Position numbers and translations under genes: made by a program
In this document: positions 19,457-28,240 of the stretch, piece after piece
How the letters are laid out: each line of letters starts with the position of its first letter
Position numbering within the stretch: position 1 is the first letter of the stretch
Assembly: GCF_027594865.1 (NCBI RefSeq)
Contig: NZ_CP089391.1
Location: 3,316,501 to 3,380,500 of the forward strand
Source: Bradyrhizobium xenonodulans
Lineage (GTDB): Bacteria > Pseudomonadota > Alphaproteobacteria > Rhizobiales > Xanthobacteraceae
DNA: 64,000 bases
Direction of reading: 5' to 3'
The notes under the pieces: model-generated
Database searches by the model: none
What the model was told of the DNA's origin: nothing
Seen by the model: the letters and a program-made list of their open reading frames with translations, nothing else

Positions 19457-20431
19457 GTGAGCGGCAAGGACGAATTTTCCATTCTCAATGTTTCGACGGA
19501 CGATATTCCCGAAGACGAGCGTGTGCCGCTGCTGCGCGAATTCTATCGCCGCGGCGTGCTGAAGGCCGAGGTCGAGCCAACGGACGAAAAGCCGTTCGCC
19601 GCGAGCCTCACGTCCCATGGTTTGCCGGACGCCCAATTGGTGGTCGGCGGGCTGGTCGGAGCGCGGGTCATCCGTACCAAGCAACTGGTCATCGACGGCG
19701 ACGACAGTCTTGGCCTGATGGTCAATCGATCAGGCATCGTCGAGGTCTCCGCGCGAGGACGGGATCTGCGGCTTCATCCCGGTGACGCGCTTCTGACGAG
19801 TGCGGAGGACGTGACGATCTACGAGCGTCTCTCGCTGGGCAATTGTCTGTCGATCCGCGTGCCGCGGCGGGTGCTGGCACCCATGATCGTGGATATCGAC
19901 GATGCGGTGATGCGCATTATTCCGGAACATGCCCCCGGACTTCGGCTGCTGGTCGATTATGCGACGTCTCTGGTGCGAGAGCGCGCGTTCGCAATGCCGG
20001 CGCTGCGCCAGCTTGGCGTTGCGCATATCCACGATCTGATGGCGCGCGTTCTCGGCGCGACCGATGACATTCACGAACTGGCCGGGCGGCGCGGCGTCAG
20101 GGCCGCGCGGCTGCGCAAGGTGAAATCCTTCATCGTCAATAATTGCTGGCAGCAGGACCTGTCGGTCGCGACCGTGGCGCAGGAGTTCGGCGTGACCACG
20201 CGCTATCTCCAGCGGCTGTTCGAAGCCGACGGCAAGACGTTTTCGTCCTTCCTGACCGAGCAGCGTCTCAAGCGAGCCCATCGCATGCTGCGTGAGCCTG
20301 ATTTCGCCGGGCGGCCGGTGAGCTCGATCGCCTATGACGTCGGCTTCGGCGATCTCTCTTATTTCAACCGCTGTTTCCGGCGGGCCTATGGCGCGACGCC
20401 GAGCGGCGTCAGGAGCGGCGAAGCGCTGTGA
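19457..20431 (+). CDS. AraC family transcriptional regulator
   Basis: 324 aa from GTG 19457, chosen for GGAGA 7 nt upstream; the frame is open further upstream. An N-terminal AraC-binding-like domain precedes two C-terminal HTH motifs: LSVATVAQEFGVTTRYLQRL and SIAYDVGFGDLSYFNRCFR, followed by the typical YGATPSGVR ending. It binds DNA as an activator in response to an unknown ligand. It lies between the first LuxR gene and the autotransporter and shares a palindromic box with the latter. Confidence 0.87.
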   Translation: MSGKDEFSILNVSTDDIPEDERVPLLREFYRRGVLKAEVEPTDEKPFAASLTSHGLPDAQLVVGGLVGARVIRTKQLVIDGDDSLGLMVNRSGIVEVSARGRDLRLHPGDALLTSAEDVTIYERLSLGNCLSIRVPRRVLAPMIVDIDDAVMRIIPEHAPGLRLLVDYATSLVRERAFAMPALRQLGVAHIHDLMARVLGATDDIHELAGRRGVRAARLRKVKSFIVNNCWQQDLSVATVAQEFGVTTRYLQRLFEADGKTFSSFLTEQRLKRAHRMLREPDFAGRPVSSIAYDVGFGDLSYFNRCFRRAYGATPSGVRSGEAL

Positions 20432-20508
20432 CCACGCGCGACTGAATTTCAGCGACGTGTCGATTTCGAGTCCGCACGGACATGCGTCGTGCGCAGTTGG
20501 AGTGTTGA

Positions 20509-20757
20509 ATGCATCGTTTCTTCTTTGATCTCCTGGTCGACAACGTCGTGAAGATCGATCCGGGCGGCATGGTCTTCGAGCAGACCAGGGCCACGTTCGT
20601 CGTTGCCGACGAGATGGCGCGGCATCTGTTCGTCTGGCGTGACGATCTGCGCGATTGCGATGCCTGGATCCGTGTCAGGGATGCCGGAGGACGCGAGATC
20701 TATCGCGCCGCGGTCTGGGCGGAGAGCGAGGAGCGAATTGGCTGGGATCAGCCGTAA
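20509..20757 (+). CDS. DUF6894 family small protein
   Basis: 82 aa, GGAG 6 nt upstream of the ATG. The MHRFFFDLLVDN start and the WIRVRDAGGREIYRAA end match small DUF6894-type proteins common in Bradyrhizobium and Methylobacterium. Function of the family is unknown. It lies between the AraC gene and the autotransporter, on the same strand. Confidence 0.7.
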   Translation: MHRFFFDLLVDNVVKIDPGGMVFEQTRATFVVADEMARHLFVWRDDLRDCDAWIRVRDAGGREIYRAAVWAESEERIGWDQP

Positions 20758-20913
20758 TCCATTTGGGGGATGAAAATGTCGCAACTCTGCATCAGTGCTC
20801 CACGAAACGGCATCGGTTCGTTCTGAGCTGAAAAGCGGTCGCTGCCGTCCAAGTCGGGAGCGGCAACCCTTTCTACCTTGGCGTTCAGCGAGTCCAACTC
20901 GCATTGGTCGGCT

Positions 20914-20929
20914 TCCTCCGATCGGAGGA
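20914..20929. promoter_or_regulatory. perfect 16-bp palindrome before the autotransporter gene
   Basis: TCCTCCGATCGGAGGA, fully self-complementary, ends 59 bp before the autotransporter start. An identical 16-mer precedes the second LuxR gene at nearly the same distance. Probable operator for one of the local regulators. No convincing -10 is visible at the expected spacing here. Confidence 0.55.
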
Positions 20930-20988
20930 GGTCGGTGACACGTGCCTGACGCCGGCGGGGCGAGACGGCGACGACCGAGGAACTAGAA

Positions 20989-23900
20989 ATGAATGTGAAG
21001 GTTCTGAGCGGTATTGCACCATGGCGTTTGACGTGGCGGTCGATGTGCTTTCTTGCGCCGGCGGTCCTGGCTGCGCCGCTGTTCATGATCGGGCGGGCCG
21101 AGGCGGCCTGCACGCCGGTGGCACCGGTGAACAACGCGACGATCGTCTGTTCCGGCAACGTCGACAGTCAGCAGAGCGGCAATACCGGTTACGGTACGAT
21201 TGACGATCACAACAACACTTACCGGATCGAGGCAGGGGCCAACGTTAATGGCAGCGCCTTCGGTATCTTGAGCGGCGATGATAATACCGTTATCAACGCC
21301 GGCATCATCGACGGAACCAGTGCGGTTGGTCTCCGTGGTGTGAAGGCTTTGACCGTGTCGAACCTTCGTGGGGCCACGATTGGCGGATTCCACGCTATCG
21401 TAGCATCCTCCTTGACCCTCGATAATGCTGGCACGATCAGGAGTGAGGCCGGCGCGGGAGGGAGCGGACTCGAGGTGAGGGGGGCCATCACCGTTAGCAA
21501 TTCCGGCACGATCATCGGAATTGGTTCCAACACCATCGGAATCCAAGCGGGTACACTGAACGTGACCTCGAATACCGGCATCATCGCGGGAGAGGCGGTT
21601 GGGATCTCGGTGGACAGCGACGCGACCATCGTCAACGGCTTGGGTGGGAGGATATTTGCGAACGGAGCAAGTGGCACGGCCATTTCCTCGGGCGCTTCGG
21701 GCAAGGTGCACGTGGACAATGCAGGCGAAATTTCCGCTGCTGTCGCCGGGATTGCGGCCGGCGAGGTTGTTGTATCCTCTAACTCGGGCACCATCGGCGG
21801 GATCAACATCGGCGTGCTGGGCAACGGCGTCACTGTGACCAATGGAAGGCGCGGCGCCATCGTGTCGGTTGGTGCGAACGGCTCTGCCATCAATGCGGTG
21901 ACGGCAAATGTCTCGAATGCCGGAGGCATCAGAGCGCTCATGACCGGTGGAGTCGCGATTTTGGCCGGCGAGGTGCATGTCGTCGCGAACACCGGATCGA
22001 TCGAGGGCGAGCAGCACGCGATCTCCTCGGGCATTGGCACCGTGACGGTGACCAACAATGCCGGTGGTATGATCAGCAACACGAACGCCAATGGCGCGGC
22101 CATTCGCGCGCAGACGGACGCGATCATCAACAATGATGGGACAATCACCGGCGGGGGAGGCGCGATCGATGCGCGCACAGGGGACGTGTTCCTCACCAAC
22201 ACCGCGACCGGCGTCATCTCCTCGAGCGGCGACGCCGTCACGGCCGATGGCAACATCGCAGCGGGCAAGGGCAACGCCACCATCAACAACGCCGGCGTGA
22301 TCCGCTCGACCTCGTCTCTCGCCGGTGCGATCTTCGCCAACAATCTTGCCGATGTCGCCAATTCCGGAACCATTGAAGGCGGCTTCGTGGGCATTTTCGG
22401 CGAAAACGTGAAACTGGCGAACCTGGCTGGCGGCAGCGTCAGCGCTCATGGCGTCGCGGTGTTCGGCAATACGTCCGTTATCGTCGACAATGCCGGTATC
22501 ATTGCCGGTGACGGGAGCAGCGGCATTGCTATCATCGCAGATTCCGGCGACGCAACCGTCCGCAACAGCGGCACGATTTCCGGAGCCGACTCCGGCATTC
22601 GCGCGAACCTCACTGCAAACGTGGTCAACAGCGGTACCATATCCGGAGCCGTCGCGATTAGCGCCGCGACGCTCAACGTGACAAACACGGGACTGATTTC
22701 GTCGCCGATCGGCTTCAGCCTGAGTGGTCTCACGGTCAATCTCGAAAATGCTGGAACCATCACGGGAGGCCGCGGGGTCGCTGCGATAGTCGGAAATATC
22801 ATCAATTCCGGAATAATCATCGGAAGTGACGCTGCCATCAGCGCAAACATGGCCAACGTGACAAACACCGGCCTCCTTCGGGCGACGGGCAGCAACGGCA
22901 CCGGCCTGGTATCGTCCACGGCAAACGTCGTCAACGCCGGCACCATCATCGGCGCGAACGGTATTTCTTCAAACGCCGGCGCGACCATCACGAACTCCGG
23001 CACGATCACCGGCACCGGCGGCACCGCGATCAAGCTGACGAGCGCAGCCGATACGCTGACGCTGCTGCCGGGCTCGAAGATCAACGGCGTGGTCGATTTC
23101 GGGTTCGGTGCCGACGTCGTCAACGTCAACCTGTCGCCGATCAGCAGCCGGGTGTCGTCGCTGACGAGCATCCAGCTGCCGACCTTCGTCAACTTCGAGG
23201 GGACCATCAACACCACCATCTCGGGTGGCAGCTTCAACGGTCCGTCGGTCGTCTCCGGTACCACGCTCGCGACGCTGGATCCGACCGCGCTGGCGCAGAC
23301 CGACCGCACGCTGATGGATTTCACCGGCGGCGTGTCCTCGCTGTTGCAGGGGCGGCTCAACGGTGGCACCGGCCAAGCCGGCAGCAACATGATGGCGATG
23401 GCCTATGCGCCGGAGACGGTGCAGGCTGGGCCCTTCACCAAGGCGCCGCGCAGCCTGTGGACTGACCCGGCGCCGATCACGGTGTGGGCCAACAGCTTTG
23501 GCGGCCAGCGCATTCAGGACGAGACCGCCGCAACGCTGCGCGCGACCTCGACCGCCTGGGGCGGGGCGATCGGCATCGACCGCAAGGTGCGGCCGGACTG
23601 GCTGGTCGGCGCCTTCCTCGGCGGCGGGCAGGGCGGCCTCTCGGTCGATCTCAACTCGCAGTCGGTCGATACCAACTATGTATTCGCCGGCGCCTACAGC
23701 CGCTTCGAATGGGCCGCGCAGTTCTTCGATTTCACCATCCAGGGCGGCAATGCCGACAACAGATCGCGTCGCCTCGTGCTGAACAATGCCGCAGTCGGCG
23801 GCATGGAGACGGCGACCGCGAACTACAGCGGCTGGTACATCAGCCCGGAGGTCGCCTACGGCTACCGGCTCAACATCGGCAACGGCTATGTGCTGACGCC

Positions 23901-24309
23901 GACTGCGCGGCTGCGTTACGTCGCGGGCCGGTTCGACGGCTACAGCGAAACCGGTTCGGCGCAGGAATTGTCGGTCGGCGGCCGCACGCTGCAGGATTTC
24001 GAGGAGCGCGGCGAGGTCGATCTGTCGCGGGTGACGAGCCTGGCCGGCGGCGAGCTCAAGGCCAACATCCACGGCGGCATCATCGCGCTCCAGCGCGCCG
24101 GCGACACCAATATCAACGCGGTACTGCTCGGGCAGAACCTGTCCTTCGTTACGCCCGGCAGCCGCAGCACCGTCGGTGCGGTCGCCGGCTTCGGCTTCGA
24201 CTATCGCACCAGCCGCAACGTATCGGTGTTCGGCGCGGTCGAGGGCATGATGATGTCCGATCAGAGCCGCACCGGCACGGCAAAGGGAGGCGTTCGCGTC
24301 GCGTTCTGA
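20989..24309 (+). CDS. autotransporter outer-membrane protein with beta-helix passenger
   Basis: 1106 aa. An extended signal peptide (about residues 1-39, ending GRAEA) leads to a passenger of about 780 residues. The passenger is built from roughly twenty imperfect repeats with the core N-[ATS]-G-[TILV]-I at 20-40-residue spacing, as in right-handed parallel beta-helices. From about residue 825 (VWANSFGGQ) an autotransporter beta-barrel follows, ending with the aromatic residue of VRVAF needed for outer-membrane insertion. A type V-secreted surface adhesin or similar is likely. No protease motif seen. Flanked by LuxR and AraC regulators with a palindromic box upstream. Confidence 0.88.
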   Translation: MNVKVLSGIAPWRLTWRSMCFLAPAVLAAPLFMIGRAEAACTPVAPVNNATIVCSGNVDSQQSGNTGYGTIDDHNNTYRIEAGANVNGSAFGILSGDDNTVINAGIIDGTSAVGLRGVKALTVSNLRGATIGGFHAIVASSLTLDNAGTIRSEAGAGGSGLEVRGAITVSNSGTIIGIGSNTIGIQAGTLNVTSNTGIIAGEAVGISVDSDATIVNGLGGRIFANGASGTAISSGASGKVHVDNAGEISAAVAGIAAGEVVVSSNSGTIGGINIGVLGNGVTVTNGRRGAIVSVGANGSAINAVTANVSNAGGIRALMTGGVAILAGEVHVVANTGSIEGEQHAISSGIGTVTVTNNAGGMISNTNANGAAIRAQTDAIINNDGTITGGGGAIDARTGDVFLTNTATGVISSSGDAVTADGNIAAGKGNATINNAGVIRSTSSLAGAIFANNLADVANSGTIEGGFVGIFGENVKLANLAGGSVSAHGVAVFGNTSVIVDNAGIIAGDGSSGIAIIADSGDATVRNSGTISGADSGIRANLTANVVNSGTISGAVAISAATLNVTNTGLISSPIGFSLSGLTVNLENAGTITGGRGVAAIVGNIINSGIIIGSDAAISANMANVTNTGLLRATGSNGTGLVSSTANVVNAGTIIGANGISSNAGATITNSGTITGTGGTAIKLTSAADTLTLLPGSKINGVVDFGFGADVVNVNLSPISSRVSSLTSIQLPTFVNFEGTINTTISGGSFNGPSVVSGTTLATLDPTALAQTDRTLMDFTGGVSSLLQGRLNGGTGQAGSNMMAMAYAPETVQAGPFTKAPRSLWTDPAPITVWANSFGGQRIQDETAATLRATSTAWGGAIGIDRKVRPDWLVGAFLGGGQGGLSVDLNSQSVDTNYVFAGAYSRFEWAAQFFDFTIQGGNADNRSRRLVLNNAAVGGMETATANYSGWYISPEVAYGYRLNIGNGYVLTPTARLRYVAGRFDGYSETGSAQELSVGGRTLQDFEERGEVDLSRVTSLAGGELKANIHGGIIALQRAGDTNINAVLLGQNLSFVTPGSRSTVGAVAGFGFDYRTSRNVSVFGAVEGMMMSDQSRTGTAKGGVRVAF

Positions 24310-24344
24310 GCCGGCATCAGCCCTGGCGGCTTGAACGCGATGCC

Positions 24345-24375
24345 CGCCGGCCGGGCCCCATCCGCCCGGCCGGCG
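24345..24375 (+). terminator. GC-rich 12-bp hairpin after the autotransporter
   Basis: CGCCGGCCGGGC and GCCCGGCCGGCG form a perfect 12-bp stem with a 7-nt loop, 36 bp after the stop. No T-run follows, so it is either a GC-driven terminator or an RNA-stabilising hairpin. Confidence 0.5.
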
Positions 24376-24377
24376 CC

Positions 24378-24420
24378 TCCTCCGATCGGAGGACGCCGTA
24401 TGCTGTGGCAGTGGTATGCT
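24378..24420 (+). promoter_or_regulatory. perfect 16-bp palindrome and -10 before LuxR paralogue 2
   Basis: TCCTCCGATCGGAGGA (24378-24393) is identical to the box at 20914. TATGCT (24415-24420) follows at a spacing that puts the palindrome centre near -42. The gene may be autoregulated or controlled by a neighbour. Confidence 0.5.
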
Positions 24421-24453
24421 TGGTGATATTGATCACTCAGGCCATTTCAAACC

Positions 24454-25572
24454 ATGCATGGACCACGGAAGCTGCCCGAATTGGTCGCGTCCATCTACGA
24501 CGCGGGACTCGATCCCTCCCGGTGGAATAACGTCGTTGCCGGCATCCGCGATTTCGTCGGCGGACAGGCCTGCGGGCTGTTTTCCAAGGACTCGATCAGC
24601 AAGTTCGGCGTCACGCACTACTACTGCGGAGCGGACCCGCACTACATCCAGCTCTATTCCGAGACTCATTCGAAGTTCGACCCGCTGACGGTGCTGCCGC
24701 CGCACGGCGAGATCGTCAGCATTCCGGATCTCGTCAATTTCGACGAATACAGGAGAGGGCGGTTTTACCAAGAATGGATGCAGCCGCAGGGCTGCAGCGA
24801 TGCGGCCAATGTCGTGCTGGAGAAATCGAATGCGAGCTGTCCGGTGATGATGACGGTGCTGTCGGGCCGCCGCATGGTGGACCCGGCGATGAAGCATCGC
24901 CTTTCCCTGATCGTGCCGCATGCCAGCCGCGCGTTGCTGATCAACCGCGCCGTCACCTCGCAACTGACGCTGGCCACCGCATTGGCGGATGTCCTGGACA
25001 ATCTGGCGTCCGGCATCTTCCTGCTCGATGCCGCTTGTCGGGTGATTCACGCGAATTCGGCTGGCCATGCCCTGCTCGCGGCCGACGACGTCGTCGGGTC
25101 CGTTGCCGGGCAGCTCGTGACCTGCAGCGCCGAGGCCAACCAGACGCTGCGGGAAGCGTTTGCGACCCGCAGCGAAATGGCCCTGCTTGCCGCGAAGGAC
25201 CGCGCGATTCCGCTGCTTTCACCCGGCGGCGAGCGTTACGTCGCGCATCTCCTGCCGCTGTCGTCCGTGCTCCGCAACGGCAGCGAGCGTGTGGCCGATG
25301 CCGCCGGCGCGCTGCTCCTGCGCAAGGTCTCGCTCGGCGGGCCATCCTATGGCGAGCTGATCGCACGGACGTTCGATCTCACGCCGGCCGAGCTGCGCGT
25401 GCTTCTGTCGATCGTCGAGGTCGGTGGCGTCCCGGAGACGGCGGCGGCACTCGGCATCGCGGAGACGACGGCGAAGACGCATCTGCATCGCGTGTTCGCC
25501 AAGACCGGCGTTTCGCGGCAGGCCGACCTCGTCAAGCTCGCGGCGGGATTCTCCAATCCGCTCCTCAACTAA
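24454..25572 (+). CDS. LuxR-type helix-turn-helix transcriptional regulator (paralogue 2)
   Basis: 372 aa. An N-terminal sensory domain carries THYYCGADPHYIQLYSE and RFYQEWMQPQGC. A PAS-like segment (IFLLDAACRVIHANSAGHAL) follows, and the C-terminal HTH has LTPAELRVLLSIVEVGG and ETTAKTHLHRVFAKTG. It is close in length and sequence to the next gene, and both are more distant from the one at 18068. The signal is unknown; conserved Cys and aromatic residues in the sensory domain may bind a ligand. A perfect palindrome lies 61-76 bp before the start. Confidence 0.84.
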   Translation: MHGPRKLPELVASIYDAGLDPSRWNNVVAGIRDFVGGQACGLFSKDSISKFGVTHYYCGADPHYIQLYSETHSKFDPLTVLPPHGEIVSIPDLVNFDEYRRGRFYQEWMQPQGCSDAANVVLEKSNASCPVMMTVLSGRRMVDPAMKHRLSLIVPHASRALLINRAVTSQLTLATALADVLDNLASGIFLLDAACRVIHANSAGHALLAADDVVGSVAGQLVTCSAEANQTLREAFATRSEMALLAAKDRAIPLLSPGGERYVAHLLPLSSVLRNGSERVADAAGALLLRKVSLGGPSYGELIARTFDLTPAELRVLLSIVEVGGVPETAAALGIAETTAKTHLHRVFAKTGVSRQADLVKLAAGFSNPLLN

Positions 25573-25684
25573 ACGGTCAATAGTGCCGTCCGGATTGAAC
25601 CTTTCGCTCCCGCGATAGACTCACCTAGGCCGCGAGGCATCAAGAACATTTCGCTGTTTCCAAGTGTCACCATTGGCTGTTCCG

Positions 25685-26803
25685 ATGCCCCGTCCTCCCC
25701 AACAGTCCGAATTGATCGAGAGCATCTATGATGCCGGACTCCACCCAGAGTTGTGGAGCGACGTCGTCGTCATGCTCAATGCGTTCATCGGCAGCCAGGC
25801 CTGCGGCCTGATTTCAAAGGACCCGGTCAGCAAATCCGGCGCGACGCATTATTACTGCGGGGTCGATCCGCACTACATCCAGCTCTATGCCGAGACCTAC
25901 GCCCGCTACGATCCACTCGCCAGGCTTCCGCGCTATGGCGAGGTGCGGAACATCCCCGACCTCGTGAATTTCGACGAGTACCGTCGCGGGCGCTTCTATC
26001 AGGAGTGGCTGCGACCCCAAGGCTGCGTCGATGTCGCCAACGTGGTGCTGGAACAGTCGAAGTCGCCATGTCCGATGTTGATGACCGTGATCCCGGGCAG
26101 AGAGATGCTCGACACCGAGCAGCGGGCGCGGATGCAGCTCCTGGTTCCGCATGCGAGCCGGGCGTTGCTGATCAACCGGGCGATCGAGCGAAAGCAGCAG
26201 CGGGCGATCGCGCTCGCTGACGTCGTGGATCGGCTGAATGCCGGCGTCATGCTGCTCGATACGGCCTGCAACATCGTTCACAGCAATCCGGCGGCGGAGG
26301 CCTTGCTCGCCGCTGACGATTTCCTGCGGTCGGTCGCGGGCCGGCTGGTCGCGCGATCCTCTGCGGCAAATGCGGCCCTGCGAGACATTTTCCGCGACGC
26401 AGGCGAGGTTGCCCTGGCGGCGGATGCCGGCCGAAAGATTTCGCTGATGTCGCATGACGGTACCCATTACGTCGCGCACGTCATCGCGCTGCCATCGCTG
26501 CTGCGTGAAGGCGCGGCGGAGCGCAATTCGGCCGTCGGCGCCTTGTTCGTCTGGAAAGCGGAACTCGATGGCCGCTCCAGTGCAGGCGTGATTGACCGCA
26601 CGTTCGATCTCACGCCTGCGGAACTGAGAGTCTTGCAGTCGATCGTCGAAGTCGGCGGCGTGCCGGAGACGGCGATTGCGCTCGGCATCGCGGAGACGAC
26701 GGTGAAGACGCATCTACACCGCGTCTTCGCCAAGACGGGCGTCAGCCGCCAGGCCGATCTCGTCAAGCTCGCGGCGGGATTCTCCAACCCGCTCGTGCAC
26801 TGA
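25685..26803 (+). CDS. LuxR-type helix-turn-helix transcriptional regulator (paralogue 3)
   Basis: 372 aa from ATG 25685, exactly the length of the preceding paralogue; a GTG at 25664 would add 7 residues. The pattern is the same: THYYCGVDPHYIQLYAE, RFYQEWLRPQGCVDVAN, a PAS-like VMLLDTACNIVHSNPAAEAL, and an HTH ending RQADLVKLAAGFSNPLVH. The near-identical recognition helix (ETTVKTHLHRVFAKTG) suggests overlapping targets. A tandem duplication origin is likely. No copy of the 16-bp box precedes it. Confidence 0.84.
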   Translation: MPRPPQQSELIESIYDAGLHPELWSDVVVMLNAFIGSQACGLISKDPVSKSGATHYYCGVDPHYIQLYAETYARYDPLARLPRYGEVRNIPDLVNFDEYRRGRFYQEWLRPQGCVDVANVVLEQSKSPCPMLMTVIPGREMLDTEQRARMQLLVPHASRALLINRAIERKQQRAIALADVVDRLNAGVMLLDTACNIVHSNPAAEALLAADDFLRSVAGRLVARSSAANAALRDIFRDAGEVALAADAGRKISLMSHDGTHYVAHVIALPSLLREGAAERNSAVGALFVWKAELDGRSSAGVIDRTFDLTPAELRVLQSIVEVGGVPETAIALGIAETTVKTHLHRVFAKTGVSRQADLVKLAAGFSNPLVH

Positions 26804-26880
26804 CGCGCATTCGCGGCGCGGGCGAGTCGCTCCAGCGCGCAATAGGTTCAATCCGCGACATCATTAGAAAGTTATTGCGT

Positions 26881-26898
26881 GTCACTCGATCGAATGAC
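26881..26898. promoter_or_regulatory. 18-bp near-perfect palindrome
   Basis: GTCACTCGATCGAATGAC has a single mismatched pair. It lies 78 bp after the third LuxR gene and 136 bp before the next start. Its CGATCG core is shared with the 16-bp boxes above, so a related regulator may bind it. Confidence 0.4.
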
Positions 26899-27033
26899 GC
26901 GATTTGCCGCGTTCTCTTCTAGAGACACGTCACACGATTTATTGTTCGACGTCTCGGATCGTTGTGTGAAGCAATTCACAGCAAGCAGAAGCGGGTTCCA
27001 CCAATCTCTCGTCCAGGTTGAGAGGAGATTGTC

Positions 27034-27291
27034 ATGCCGACGGCGTCACCTGTTCTGACCAGCAAGTTCCGCGACATCGTCGCGCGCGTGGGCTCGGTGT
27101 TGCGTGAGCAGCGAAAAATCGACGCGCAGCGCATGCTGCAGCGTTATCGCCATTTGCTGGCGAGCCCGCACGAAACATTGTCTTTGAATGAAATCATTTC
27201 AGTCAGCAGGGAAAAGGATACTTCAGGAAATGCCCACGGATCTGATGCGTGCGAGCGTGCCGCCGGCCAGCCCAAATTCGAACGCGCGTAA
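27034..27291 (+). CDS. hypothetical protein, 85 aa
   Basis: ATG with GAGAGGAG upstream. A basic helical N-terminal half (SKFRDIVARVGSVLREQR, MLQRYRHLLASPHETLSL) is followed by a polar tail. No domain recognised. Its last 62 nt overlap, in another frame, the start of a small membrane-protein gene. Confidence 0.55.
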   Translation: MPTASPVLTSKFRDIVARVGSVLREQRKIDAQRMLQRYRHLLASPHETLSLNEIISVSREKDTSGNAHGSDACERAAGQPKFERA

Positions 27292-27463
27292 CGTCAACCT
27301 CGTCGCGGTCGCGCTGACCGCGGCGCTGGTCACGCTTCAGTTGATCGGATTGTTGATTCTGGAGCGATCCCACGCCCATGCGAAGCATGTGTCGTTTGCA
27401 CACGAACCGGCCGTTTGCACCGAGAGCCCGGATGCTCCCGTTGCGCAGATTCCCTACGATTGA
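27230..27463 (+). CDS. small single-pass membrane protein, 78 aa
   Basis: Start chosen at ATG 27230. A polar N-terminus leads to one transmembrane helix (LVAVALTAALVTLQLIGLLI) and a His-containing tail (ERSHAHAKHVSFAHE) with one Cys. It overlaps the preceding gene by 62 nt out of frame and ends 14 bp before the TauE-like gene. Function unknown; the His-rich tail could bind metal. Confidence 0.5.
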   Translation: MPTDLMRASVPPASPNSNARNVNLVAVALTAALVTLQLIGLLILERSHAHAKHVSFAHEPAVCTESPDAPVAQIPYD

Positions 27464-27477
27464 CCGGAGGACGGTTT

Positions 27478-28206
27478 GTGCCCGATGTCACGACTCTGAT
27501 CCTGCTTTGCGTTGCCGTATTCGCCGGCGCCTTCGTATCCGGGCTCTCGGGCTTTGCGTTCTCTGCGGTGGCGGGCGCGATCCTGCTTCGGGTGTTTCAA
27601 CCACTGGAGGCCGTGCCGCTGATGATGGCGTGCAGCATCGGCGTGCAGGCCACAAATCTGTGGGCGCTTCGGCGCAGCATTCGCTGGGAGGGCAGCCTGC
27701 TGCTGATCGTCGGCGGGCTGATCGGCGTGCCCATCGCGGTCTCGCTGCTCCAGTCCACGGACACCCATCTGCTCCGGCGCGGCTTCGGCATCATCGTCGC
27801 GCTCTATGCGGCCTACATGCTGCTGCGGCCGACGCTGGTGACGGCCGGCGAGGCCGTCGGCCGCCACTGGGTCGCGCTGATCGGGTTCGGGGGAGGGCTG
27901 GTCGGCGGGCTGACCGCCATGCCCGGCGCGATCCCGACGATCTGGTGCGACATGCGCGGCATGCCCAAGAGCGAGCAGCGCGGCCTGGTGCAGCCGTTCA
28001 TCGCCGCGATGCAGCTGTTTGCGATCGCGCTGCTGGTCGGACACCAGGACCTGTCGTCAAAAGTTTTCGTCGACCTCGCGATCAGCCTGCCGGCGCTCTT
28101 TGCCGGATCCGCGCTCGGTGTGATCGCCTTTCACCGGGTCAACGAGACGGTCTTTCGCAAGACCGTGCTCGTTCTGTTGCTGCTCTCGGGGATTTCCCTG
28201 ATCTAG
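27478..28206 (+). CDS. sulfite exporter TauE/SafE family permease
   Basis: 242 aa from GTG 27478 with GGAGG 7 nt upstream. It is almost entirely hydrophobic with about eight helices in two related halves; GAFVSGLSGFAFSAVAGAIL and GGGLVGGLTAMPGAIPTIWC are the paired family motifs. Members export sulfite, organosulfonates or other anions. Its stop codon lies inside a 13-bp tandem repeat shared with the convergent RND gene. Confidence 0.85.
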   Translation: MPDVTTLILLCVAVFAGAFVSGLSGFAFSAVAGAILLRVFQPLEAVPLMMACSIGVQATNLWALRRSIRWEGSLLLIVGGLIGVPIAVSLLQSTDTHLLRRGFGIIVALYAAYMLLRPTLVTAGEAVGRHWVALIGFGGGLVGGLTAMPGAIPTIWCDMRGMPKSEQRGLVQPFIAAMQLFAIALLVGHQDLSSKVFVDLAISLPALFAGSALGVIAFHRVNETVFRKTVLVLLLLSGISLI

Positions 28207-28240
28207 TGACTTGATCTAGTGACTTGCTCTAGTGACTTGC
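28202..28240. repeat. three tandem copies of a 13-bp unit spanning two convergent stop codons
   Basis: The unit TCTAGTGACTTG[A/C] occurs three times in a row. CTAG is self-complementary, so each copy has TAG on both strands; the TauE-like stop (28204-28206) uses the first and the RND stop (28229-28231) the third. Confidence 0.8.

Noticed and set aside
20983..22449. 488-codon minus-strand frame opposite the autotransporter passenger
   Set aside because: Low-complexity translation mirrors the N-x-G-T-I repeats of the plus strand; no ribosome site.
21400..23040. Repeated short segments considered as a CRISPR array
   Set aside because: The repeats are in frame, vary in length and encode beta-helix turns; there are no constant spacers and no cas genes.
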